Shown piece after piece: positions 9,480 through 17,099 of a stretch of DNA of 64,000 bases (position 1 is its first letter; each line of letters opens with the position of its first letter). The stretch is from assembly GCF_026967925.1 (NCBI RefSeq), contig NZ_JAPVBI010000003.1, positions 623,070 through 687,069 on the forward strand, written 5' to 3'. The notes under the pieces are model-generated. The model was given only the letters and a program-made list of their open reading frames with translations. It searched no databases and was not told where the DNA came from. This stretch comes from Modestobacter sp. VKM Ac-2985. GTDB lineage: Bacteria > Actinomycetota > Actinomycetes > Mycobacteriales > Geodermatophilaceae. The position numbers and the translations under genes were made by a program.

Positions 9480-9501
9480 CGCCGTCTGCACCAGGACGGC
9501 G
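9480..9501 (-). terminator. Weak hairpin after the SARP gene
   Basis: Seven-base perfect arms (CGCCGTC and GACGGCG) around an eight-base loop, just beyond the stop of the SARP-like gene on the minus strand. No U-tract follows. This could equally be a chance structure. Confidence 0.3.
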
Positions 9502-9514
9502 TCCCGACGGGCGC

Positions 9515-10255
9515 TCAGACCGCGGGTGCCCGCACCCGCCGGAGGGCGCCGACCAGCTGGTCCATCTGCGGGGTGGGTGCGACGCCGAGCTCGGCGGCGA
9601 GCAACACCCGGAACGAGTCGTAGGCGCGCACCGCCTCCACCACGTTGCCCTCGGCCAGGTGCACCCGGACGACGGCGCGGTGCGCGCTCTCCCGCAACGG
9701 CTCGGCCTGGGCCGCGGCGTAGGCAGCCTGGGACGCCTCGCCGAAGCGGCCCGCGGTGATCAGCCGGTCGGCCAGCGCCTCCAGGGCGTGGATCCGCAGC
9801 TGGCGCAGCCGCTCGCGCTCCAGCAGGACCCAGTCGTCGTACCAGCCGGGGAGCAGCTCGCCGCGGAGCCCCACGTCCGGCACGGCGGCGACGCCGTCCA
9901 CGGGAGCCTGCCGGCGGAGCACCCCCTGCGCCCACTCGGTCAGCTCCCGGACGTCGACGCGGACGCCGTCCGCCAGGCTGAGGACACCCCCGGAGGCGAC
10001 CACCAGGCCGGGGGCGACCTTGTGCAGGCGCCAGAGCGCCGAGCGCAGGCTCCCCAGCGCGTGCTCCTCCGGGACGTCGGGCCACAGCTGGCCGGCGGCG
10101 GCGGTCCGCGCCAGCCGGCCGACCAGGCCGAGCCGGGCCACCACCCGCTGGACCCCGTGCGGGAGCTCACCCACGGCGGTGTCGGGTCCCGGCTTGCCCC
10201 GGTGCAGGCCGAACCCGTCGAGCAGTGCCACGTGTGTGGTCCAGGAGGCGTCCAC
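9515..10255 (-). CDS. SARP/AfsR-type transcriptional activator (BTAD)
   Basis: A 246-residue protein with the Streptomyces antibiotic regulatory protein layout: an N-terminal winged-helix DNA-binding part (LPHGVQRVVARLGL, LRSALWRLHK, residues about 30-85) and a C-terminal bacterial transcriptional activation domain of helices (about 105-235; LRQLRIHALEALADRLI, AYDSFRVLLAAELGVAPT). No ATPase or sensor domain is attached. GTG 10255 has GAGGAG upstream, and a good promoter lies at 10323-10351. SARPs bind direct repeats and usually activate neighbouring specialised-metabolism or accessory operons. The peroxidase block on one side or the P450 operon on the other are the natural candidates. The target is inferred. 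Confidence 0.82.
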   Translation of the reverse strand: MDASWTTHVALLDGFGLHRGKPGPDTAVGELPHGVQRVVARLGLVGRLARTAAAGQLWPDVPEEHALGSLRSALWRLHKVAPGLVVASGGVLSLADGVRVDVRELTEWAQGVLRRQAPVDGVAAVPDVGLRGELLPGWYDDWVLLERERLRQLRIHALEALADRLITAGRFGEASQAAYAAAQAEPLRESAHRAVVRVHLAEGNVVEAVRAYDSFRVLLAAELGVAPTPQMDQLVGALRRVRAPAV

Positions 10256-10322
10256 GAGTCACTCTCCTCGGCACCCCTCGGAGCCGCTGGAGGGACGTGC
10301 GCTGGGGTGCCGCAGGACTGCG

Positions 10323-10351
10323 ATCGTCGGCACGTCACCCATCGCTGTCAA
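10323..10351 (-). promoter_or_regulatory. Promoter of the SARP gene
   Basis: On the minus strand a perfect -35 TTGACA (10346-10351) is separated by 17 bases from GACGAT (10323-10328), five of six bases of the window's recurrent TACGNT-type -10. It predicts a start site near 10316 and a leader of about 60 bases ending in the GAGGAG ribosome site. It is the best -35 match seen in the window and places the SARP gene in its own transcript, separate from the P450 gene upstream. Confidence 0.55.
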
Positions 10352-10448
10352 TCGGCTCGGCCCCGTGACACCGGGACTCACCGAGCCAGTCACCCACCGC
10401 AGTCGGCAACTCACCCCAGGGCGGGGCGGAGGCCCCGGCAGGCGCCGG

Positions 10449-11660
10449 CTACGCCAGCTGTACCGCCATCGGCAGGCTGTCCCATGCGCGCAGGGTGTTG
10501 TTGTGGTGGCGCCGCGTCGGGCCGGCCAGCTCGATGCGGGCGACCCGCCGGGCCAGCGCGGTGAGCACCGACTCCGCTTCCAGCCGGGCGACGTGCTGCC
10601 CGACGCACTGGTGCAGCCCCATCCCGAAGCCGACGTGGCCCGAGGGGTCGCGTCCGAGGTCGAAGGCGTCGGGGTCGGTCCAGCGCCGCGGGTCCCGGTT
10701 CGCCGCCGCGAGGAACATCAGGATCTTGTGGCCCTCCGGGACGACCGTGTCCCCGATCCGCACGGCGGTGGTCGTCGTCCGGAAGAAGGTCTGCACCGGC
10801 GACTCCCAGCGGATCGCCTCGTCGAAGGCGACCCGGGCCAGCGAGGGGTCGGCGCGCAGCCGGGCCCACTGGGCCGGGTTCGTGGCGAAGGCGTACAGGA
10901 CGGCGGAGATGCCGTGCACCGTGGTGTCCACGCCGGCGGTCAGCAGCGACCGGACGACCAGCGGCGCCTGCTGCGGAGTGAGGTCACCGCGGTCGGCGGC
11001 GGCCCAGATCGCGGCACCGAAGCCCCCCTCGGCCAGCGACTCCCGCCGGCACTGCTCCCCCACCCAGCCCGACAGCTCCGCCACCCGCGGCGCGCCCCTG
11101 GCCACCAGGTCGTTGGACGGGCCGAAGGCGTTGAACGCGTGGTCGCCGTAAGGCAGCAGGTTCTCCCGGCCGTCCGGGCCGAGGCCCACCGCGTCGGGGA
11201 ACACCCGCAGCGGGAATGCCTGGGACAGCGCCGGCACGGCGTCGAACTCGGTGCCCTCGGCGAGCACCTGGTCGACCAGCTCCTCGGCGTCGGCCGCCCA
11301 GCGCTCCCGCAGCTGCCGGAGGGCCCGCGGCCCCAGCACGGAGGTGAGGACCCGCCGCGGCGCGTCGTGCCGGGGCGGGTCGGCCTCCAGCAGCAGGCTC
11401 GGCGGTCGCCACGGCTCCTCCGTGCGGAAGTTGCTCAGGCTCACCCCGGCCGCGGACTGGAACTGCTGCCAGTCGACGAGCGCGGCGTGCACCTCCTCGT
11501 ACCGGGCGAGCGCGTGGACGTCGTAGCGGCTCAGCCAGGTCACCGGCCCGGCCTCGCGCAGCTGCTCGTGCAGCGGCAGCGGGTCCTCGAGGACCTCGTG
11601 GCCGAACGGGTCGGCGTCGCTGACCGGCAGCCCTGCCGTCGGGCTCGTGGTGCGGGTCAT
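10449..11660 (-). CDS. Cytochrome P450 (CYP199-like)
   Basis: A 403-residue soluble bacterial P450 that should insert one oxygen atom into an organic substrate. The signatures are intact: I-helix AGVDTT, the ExxR pair in DEAIRWESP, and the heme loop HVGFGMGLHQCVGQH with the Cys ligand. The AIRWESPVQTFFR and HNNTLRAWDSLPM stretches recall the CYP199 group that demethylates 4-methoxybenzoate and related para-substituted benzoates, so an aromatic acid substrate is likely but unproven. ATG 11660 has GGAG just upstream. The reductase gene ends 31 bases upstream on the same strand, forming a two-gene operon that supplies its own electron carrier. An IclR-type regulator is divergent. Confidence 0.88.
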   Translation of the reverse strand: MTRTTSPTAGLPVSDADPFGHEVLEDPLPLHEQLREAGPVTWLSRYDVHALARYEEVHAALVDWQQFQSAAGVSLSNFRTEEPWRPPSLLLEADPPRHDAPRRVLTSVLGPRALRQLRERWAADAEELVDQVLAEGTEFDAVPALSQAFPLRVFPDAVGLGPDGRENLLPYGDHAFNAFGPSNDLVARGAPRVAELSGWVGEQCRRESLAEGGFGAAIWAAADRGDLTPQQAPLVVRSLLTAGVDTTVHGISAVLYAFATNPAQWARLRADPSLARVAFDEAIRWESPVQTFFRTTTTAVRIGDTVVPEGHKILMFLAAANRDPRRWTDPDAFDLGRDPSGHVGFGMGLHQCVGQHVARLEAESVLTALARRVARIELAGPTRRHHNNTLRAWDSLPMAVQLA

Positions 11661-11691
11661 GCGGAGCTCCTCGTCGGGGCGGGGTCGGTGC

Positions 11692-12672
11692 TCACAGGTC
11701 GAGGACGAGCCGGTCGCTGCACGAGCGGGAGACGCACGGGTACATGCAGTCGGCCGCGGCCCGCTCCTCGTCGTCCAGCAGTGCGTCCCGGTGGTCGGGC
11801 TGCCCGGCGAGCACGGTGGTCTCGCAGGTGCCGCAGGTGCCCTGCCGGCAGGAGGAGAGGACCTCGACCCCGGCGCCGGCGATCGCGTCCAGCACCGAGG
11901 TCCCGGGAGCGACGGTGACGGTCCGCCCGGACCGGTGGAGCTCCACCTCGAAGGGCGTGGTGCGCACGGGCGCGCCTCGTTCGGCGGCGACGAACCGCTC
12001 GGTGTGCAGCGTGCGCGGCGGCCAGCCGGCACACGCCCCTTCGAGCGCGGTGAGCAGGGGCGCGGGGCCGCAGCCGTAGACCCGGGTCCCCGGCCGGGGC
12101 TCGCCCAGGAAGCCGGTCAGGTCCAGCAGACCGTGCTCGTCCTGCGGGCGGACCTGGACCCGGTCACCGTGGGCCGCGAGCTCGTCGAGGAAGGCCATCG
12201 AGCTGCGCTGGCGGCCGCCGTAGAGCAGCCGCCAGTCCAGCCGCAGCAGCTCGGCCTGCACGACCATCGGCAGGACCGGGGTGATGCCGATGCCCCCGGC
12301 CACGAACAGGTAGGAGTCCGCGGGCACGAGCGGGAAGTCGTTCCGCGGGCCGCCCAGGCCGACCACGTGGCCGGGCTCCAACTGCTGGTGCACGTAGGCG
12401 GACCCGCCCCGGCCGGCCGGCTCGAGCAGCACGCCCACCCGGTAGGAGCGGGCGTCCCAGCGGTCCCCGCACAGCGAGTACTGGCGGGTCAGGCCGTTGT
12501 CCAGGGTCAGGTCGACGTGCGCGCCCGGCGTCCAGTCCGGGAGCCGCCCGCCGTCCGGCGCGGCCAGGGTGAGGGTGACCACGCCGTCGGCGACCGGTGT
12601 CTTCTCCGCCACCCGGACCACCGCACGGTCCACGCCCGCGCGCCCAGCTCGCCGTTGCTGCACTCCGAGCAC
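11692..12672 (-). CDS. PDR/VanB-type oxidoreductase with C-terminal 2Fe-2S ferredoxin domain
   Basis: A 326-residue single-chain reductase. It has an N-terminal flavin barrel (RQYSLCGD), an NAD-binding domain (VAGGIGITPVLPMV) and a C-terminal plant-type 2Fe-2S domain (SSCRQGTCGTCETT, then the last Cys near MYPC). All four cluster cysteines are present. The phthalate dioxygenase reductase family normally moves electrons from NADH to an oxygenase; here the partner is almost certainly the P450 downstream. The GTG at 12672 is preferred over the upstream GTG because GAGGAGG lies five bases before it and the resulting length matches VanB-type proteins. The first gene of the P450 operon. Confidence 0.85.
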   Translation of the reverse strand: MLGVQQRRAGRAGVDRAVVRVAEKTPVADGVVTLTLAAPDGGRLPDWTPGAHVDLTLDNGLTRQYSLCGDRWDARSYRVGVLLEPAGRGGSAYVHQQLEPGHVVGLGGPRNDFPLVPADSYLFVAGGIGITPVLPMVVQAELLRLDWRLLYGGRQRSSMAFLDELAAHGDRVQVRPQDEHGLLDLTGFLGEPRPGTRVYGCGPAPLLTALEGACAGWPPRTLHTERFVAAERGAPVRTTPFEVELHRSGRTVTVAPGTSVLDAIAGAGVEVLSSCRQGTCGTCETTVLAGQPDHRDALLDDEERAAADCMYPCVSRSCSDRLVLDL

Positions 12673-12759
12673 ACCGACCTCCTCGTCGTCGTGGCGACGA
12701 GCGTGCGACACAGGTCACGCGCCGACCCAGCCGCTTCTCAATGGACGAGAGACCGGTGT

Positions 12760-12765
12760 CACACT
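12760..12765 (+). promoter_or_regulatory. Candidate -10 element, leaderless iclR-type mRNA
   Basis: CACACT ends six bases before GTG 12772, and no Shine-Dalgarno is present. The same hexamer and spacing occurs at 38459 upstream of another GTG. It lies in the intergenic region shared with the divergent P450 operon. Confidence 0.35.
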
Positions 12766-12771
12766 CGCCGG

Positions 12772-13530
12772 GTGGCCCGCACCCCGACCGGAGAGTCGGT
12801 GCTCGCCCGCGCGGTGCGGGTGCTCGACGCGTTCACCGCCGAGGAACCCACGCTGGCCGTCGGGGAGATCGCCCGGCGGAGCGGCCTGCACGTCGCCACG
12901 GCGTCCCGCCTGGTCGCCGAACTGGTCGCCCACGGGCTGCTGGAACGCGGCCCGGGGCGTCAGGTGCGGATCGGGGTCCGGCTCTGGGAGCTCGGCGCCC
13001 GAGCCTCCCCCACGGTGTCACTGCGGGACGCGGCGATGCCCATCCTCGAGGACGTGCACGCGGTCGTCGGCCACCACGCGCAGCTGGGCATCATCGACGC
13101 CGACGACGTGCTGTTCGTCGAGCGGCTGAGCGCCCGCGACTCGGTCATCAACTTCTCGCGGATCGCCGGCCGGCTCCCGCTGGCCACCTCGTCGTCCGGC
13201 CTGGTGCTGCTGGCCCACGCGCCGCCCCCGGTGCAGGAACGGGTCCTGGCCGGCCCACTGCGGCCGGTCACCCCGGCCGGCCTGCACACCCCCGCCCAGC
13301 TGCGGGCTCAGCTCGCCGAGGTGCGGCGGACCCAGTCCGCGGTGCTGGCCGGGCACCAGCACCCCGACGCGACGGGCGTCGCGGTCCCGGTCCGGGACGC
13401 CCGGAACGAGGTGGTGGCCGCCCTGTCGGTCGTCGTGCCCAACGACGGCCGGGGCGCCGACCTGGTCCCGCTGCTGCTGTCCGCGGCGCGCGGCATCACC
13501 CGCGCGCTGCGCACCCCGGCCCCCAGCTGA
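12772..13530 (+). CDS. IclR-family transcriptional regulator (P450 operon)
   Basis: A 252-residue regulator with an N-terminal winged helix (VRVLDAF, LAVGEIARRSGLHVATASR, residues about 10-70) and a C-terminal IclR effector domain (LRDAAMPILEDVHAVVGHHA onward, ending with LLSAARGITRAL). The effector domain binds small organic acids in characterised members. It is divergent from the reductase/P450 operon with about 100 bases between starts, the usual arrangement for local substrate-responsive control. A short TCTC-N7-GAGA dyad lies at about 12736-12750 but is too weak to call. The GTG start is supported by the helix-turn-helix position and the -10-like sequence six bases upstream. Confidence 0.85.
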   Translation: MARTPTGESVLARAVRVLDAFTAEEPTLAVGEIARRSGLHVATASRLVAELVAHGLLERGPGRQVRIGVRLWELGARASPTVSLRDAAMPILEDVHAVVGHHAQLGIIDADDVLFVERLSARDSVINFSRIAGRLPLATSSSGLVLLAHAPPPVQERVLAGPLRPVTPAGLHTPAQLRAQLAEVRRTQSAVLAGHQHPDATGVAVPVRDARNEVVAALSVVVPNDGRGADLVPLLLSAARGITRALRTPAPS

Positions 13531-13549
13531 CGACGAGCGCCGGACACAC

Positions 13550-13584
13550 CAGCGGCCGGTGACCTCTCGGGTCACCGGCCGCTG
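13550..13584. terminator. Bidirectional terminator hairpin between iclR-type gene and sigA
   Basis: A perfect 15-bp stem (13550-13564 with 13570-13584) with a five-base loop TCTCG sits midway between two convergent genes. There is no long T-run, as usual for high-GC actinobacteria. It can serve both strands. Confidence 0.8.
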
Positions 13585-13618
13585 CGGCGTGCTGGACCCC
13601 GTGCGGGGGCCGGTCCTG

Positions 13619-14785
<1,167 letters not shown>

Positions 14786-14881
14786 GTTCGCCTTTCCTGA
14801 CGATGCCAGTCGGCATCGCACACCGGGGACGGGTGGCGGAGAGGCCGGAGGGTGAGGTGCAGGGCAGCACCGGCACCTGTC

Positions 14882-14929
14882 GGCGGCCCGGGCGACTGCC
14901 TGGCTCAGCAGTCGGTCGCCCGGGCCGCC
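14882..14929 (-). other. Long hairpin in the sigA leader
   Basis: Perfect 15-base arms (14882-14896 and 14915-14929, GGCGGCCCGGGCGAC) with an 18-base loop, about 100 bases upstream of sigA and just below the candidate promoter at 14944-14971. If that promoter is right the hairpin is transcribed at the very start of the sigA mRNA. It could stabilise the mRNA, act in attenuation, or stop stray antisense transcription. Confidence 0.6.
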
Positions 14930-14943
14930 AACGGATCAACGCC

Positions 14944-14971
14944 ATGGTAGGCGCCGCCACGAGGGGAGCAA
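14944..14971 (-). promoter_or_regulatory. Candidate sigA promoter
   Basis: On the minus strand TTGCTC (14966-14971), a 16-base spacer, then TACCAT (14944-14949), each four of six consensus bases. The predicted start site is near 14938, giving a leader of about 150 bases that contains the hairpin. The rest of 14786-15167 shows no gene. Confidence 0.4.
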
Positions 14972-15167
14972 CCCTCGCCCGAGGGAGGAAGGCGCTCCGC
15001 GGGTGTGCTGCGCCCGGTGCAGCCGGGGCCGCGGCGACCCCCGCCGTCCACCAGCGACGGGGGCGACACGACGGTCGGCGCCGGCCGATCCGCCCACGCG
15101 GGCCCGGTGGGAAGTGGTGCACGGAGCCCTCGCACGCCGAACACACCCGTCCTCGAGGAGTCCCGCC

Positions 15168-16076
15168 GTGCTGTCCCCCAGCGGCGAGCCGATCGCCCGC
15201 GCGTCCCTGCTCGGGCTCGCCACGGCCCTCCTGCTCGGCCTGTCCGGTTGCGGCGAGGAGGAGCTCGTGGTGGGCGGGACGGACGTCCCCGACGTCCGCG
15301 GCGAGGACGACCTCACCGATCCCTACACCGGTGAGTACGACGAGGAGTTCCGCGCGGACGTCGACGTGTACGCCGGCACCGAGGTGACCGTGAGCGCCCA
15401 GGTCGAGGACGTGCTCGGCCCCCACTCCTTCAGCATCGTCGGCCCCGACGACTCCTCCGTCGAACCGCTCCTGGTCGTGGTCCCCGACGAGGTGCCGGGG
15501 CTCGAGCCCGGCCTGCTGGTCACCGTGGCCGCCACCGCCGCCAACGAGTTCGACCTCGCCGAGATCGAGACCCAGCTCGGGATCGACCTGGAGGACGCGC
15601 AGTACGAGGAGTGGGAGGACCAGCCCTTCCTGCTGGCCACGATCGTCGAGGAGTCGGCCGCCGAGCAGTCCGCCCCGGATCGGCGGATCAGGACGAGGGT
15701 CAACGCCAGCAGCGCCACCAGCAGGCCAGGGCCGCCGAGCGCGGCGATGGCGGCTCCGGCCGAGCGGACGGCGGCGAGGTCCCCCGCCTGCGCAGCGGCT
15801 CGTGGACGGCGCGGCACCTGCGGCGGGACACCCCCAGGACGACCACGGCCGCGAGCACACCCAGCACGACCACCCCCAGGCAGACGGCGCCGAGCGAGGG
15901 GACGGTCCGCCGCCCGGCCACGGGGGCACCGACCGCCATGGCCGGCGCCGTCCTTCGCCTGCCGCATCACCCGTTCGGTCGGCGCCCAGCCGAGCCACGC
16001 CTGCGCGGGGGCGAACAGCCCGAGGCCACCCAGAGGTTGTGTCCCATGCCACAGGGCCTCTACGCTGAGCCGGTAA
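15168..16076 (+). CDS. Putative lipoprotein, unusual C-terminal run-on
   Basis: GTG 15168 has GAGGAG seven bases upstream and starts a lipoprotein signal (LLGLATALLLGLSGC, lipobox LSGC at about residue 25). Residues 26-165 are acidic, with a pattern typical of small actinobacterial lipoproteins (YDEEFRADVDVYAGTEVTV, FSIVGPDD, LATIVEESAAE). After about residue 165 (base 15660) the frame stays open to 16076, but turns Arg/Ala/Pro-rich and overlaps a hydrophobic frame on the other strand. The natural C-terminus is probably near 15665, with the original stop lost by mutation or a sequence error. The role is unknown; the mature domain may be OB-fold-like. Confidence is high for the first half only. 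Confidence 0.6.
   Translation: MLSPSGEPIARASLLGLATALLLGLSGCGEEELVVGGTDVPDVRGEDDLTDPYTGEYDEEFRADVDVYAGTEVTVSAQVEDVLGPHSFSIVGPDDSSVEPLLVVVPDEVPGLEPGLLVTVAATAANEFDLAEIETQLGIDLEDAQYEEWEDQPFLLATIVEESAAEQSAPDRRIRTRVNASSATSRPGPPSAAMAAPAERTAARSPACAAARGRRGTCGGTPPGRPRPRAHPARPPPGRRRRARGRSAARPRGHRPPWPAPSFACRITRSVGAQPSHACAGANSPRPPRGCVPCHRASTLSR
15670..15939 (-). pseudogene. Remnant of a small two-helix membrane protein
   Basis: On the minus strand ATG 15939 opens a frame with a clear transmembrane helix (LGAVCLGVVVLGVLAAVVVL) followed by basic SRRRCRAVHEPLRR. Near 15800 the protein-like sequence passes to another frame, which has a second helix (GGPGLLVALLALTLVLIRR). The two helices are in different frames, and no stop follows before the lipoprotein coding region. 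Helix, basic loop, helix recalls DUF202-type proteins, but the family's N-terminal motif is absent, so I leave it unnamed. It collides head-on with the end of the lipoprotein gene. Confidence 0.3.
16037..16066 (+). promoter_or_regulatory. Promoter of the homogentisate operon
   Basis: TTGTGT (16037-16042), an 18-base spacer, then TACGCT (16061-16066). The predicted start site is near 16073, 57 bases before the first gene, with a perfect dyad immediately downstream. Confidence 0.5.
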
Positions 16077-16086
16077 GAGAACGCAT

Positions 16087-16103
16087 CGCTCGATATACGA
16101 GCG
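16087..16103 (+). promoter_or_regulatory. Operator-like dyad downstream of the homogentisate promoter
   Basis: CGCTCG-ATATA-CGAGCG, perfect six-base arms around an A/T-only centre. It lies about 14 bases after the predicted start site and before the ribosome site of the MBL-fold gene. Size and position suit a repressor that blocks initiation or elongation. The IclR protein at 22758 is the likely ligand, but that is inferred. Confidence 0.5.
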
Positions 16104-16129
16104 AGCATCCACCGTGCACGGGAGCTCTC

Positions 16130-17092
16130 ATGGCCGCGAAGCCCTTCGCCTCATCCGCAGACCTCGGCGTCAAGGAGCAGACCCTCGAGGTGCTCGCCGA
16201 CGGCGTGTACGCGCTCACCGCCGAGGGCGACCCGAACCTCGGCGCCATCGAGGGCGAGGACTTCCTCGTCTGCTTCGAGGCGCTGGCCACCCCGGTCGCC
16301 GCCCGCCGCTGGCTGGCCAAGCTGCGCGAGCACACCGACAAGCCGGTCCGCTACCTGGTGCTCAGCCACTACCACGCCGTCCGGGTGCTCGGCGCCAGCG
16401 CGTTCGACGCCGAGGTCATCGTCAGCTCCGAGCAGACCAAGGGGCTGATCGCCGAGCGCGGCCAGCAGGACTGGGAGAGCGAGTACGGCCGGATGCCGCG
16501 GCTGTTCGAGGAGCCCGAGTCCATCCCCGGGCTCACCTGGCCGACGATGACGTTCCGCGACAAGCTCACCATCGAGCTGGGTGGCGACCGCGGCGAACTG
16601 GTGCTGGAGCACCTGGGCCGCGGGCACACCGAGGGCGACATCGTGGCCTGGCTGCCGAAGACGAAGGTGCTCTTCGCCGGCGACCTCGTGGAGTCCCAGG
16701 CCGCGCTCTACACCGGCGACGCGTTCCACTTCGACTGGGCCACCGGCACCCTCGACCGGATCAAGGCCCTCGGCGCCGAGCAGCTCATCGGCGGCCGGGG
16801 GGCCATCGCCCGCGGCCGTGACGAGGTGGACGCCGCTGTCGAGCAGACCCGCGCCTTCCTCACCACCATGCACGAGACGGTCGGCACCGCGCACCGCGCC
16901 GGCGGGACGCTCAAGGAGGCGTTCGAGGCCACCCACGCGGCCCTGGCGCCCAAGTTCGGGCACTGGCCGATCTTCGAGCACTGCCTGCCCTTCGACGTGC
17001 AGCGCCTGTGGGACGAGTTCAGCGGCATCGAGCGCCCGGTCATCTGGACCGCCGAGCGCGACCGCCAGGTGTGGGACGAGCTGCAGGGCTGA
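16130..17092 (+). CDS. MBL-fold hydrolase with non-canonical metal motif
   Basis: A 320-residue metallo-beta-lactamase-fold protein, the first gene of the homogentisate operon. The usual HxHxDH is replaced by SHYHAVRVLGAS, keeping two His but losing the Asp-His pair. Later landmarks are GRGHTEGDIVAW with its His and LFAGDLVES with its Asp. This HYHAVR variant characterises a SoxH-like subgroup often next to aromatic degradation genes; its reaction is not settled, and a thioesterase or lactonase role is possible. ATG 16130 has GGAG upstream. Its stop is followed after seven bases by the monooxygenase start, so translation is coupled. It is cytoplasmic, with no signal peptide. Confidence 0.8.
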   Translation: MAAKPFASSADLGVKEQTLEVLADGVYALTAEGDPNLGAIEGEDFLVCFEALATPVAARRWLAKLREHTDKPVRYLVLSHYHAVRVLGASAFDAEVIVSSEQTKGLIAERGQQDWESEYGRMPRLFEEPESIPGLTWPTMTFRDKLTIELGGDRGELVLEHLGRGHTEGDIVAWLPKTKVLFAGDLVESQAALYTGDAFHFDWATGTLDRIKALGAEQLIGGRGAIARGRDEVDAAVEQTRAFLTTMHETVGTAHRAGGTLKEAFEATHAALAPKFGHWPIFEHCLPFDVQRLWDEFSGIERPVIWTAERDRQVWDELQG

Positions 17093-17099
17093 TCCGGAG

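Noticed and set aside
12730-12755. TCTC-N7-GAGA dyad upstream of the IclR gene
   Set aside because: Four-base arms are too short to distinguish from chance in this composition.
15950-16050. Minus-strand fragment reading LGLFAPAQAWLGWAPTERVM, loosely like a CcmC-type start
   Set aside because: Resemblance is limited to about ten residues, with no following helices or heme motif, so it is probably chance.
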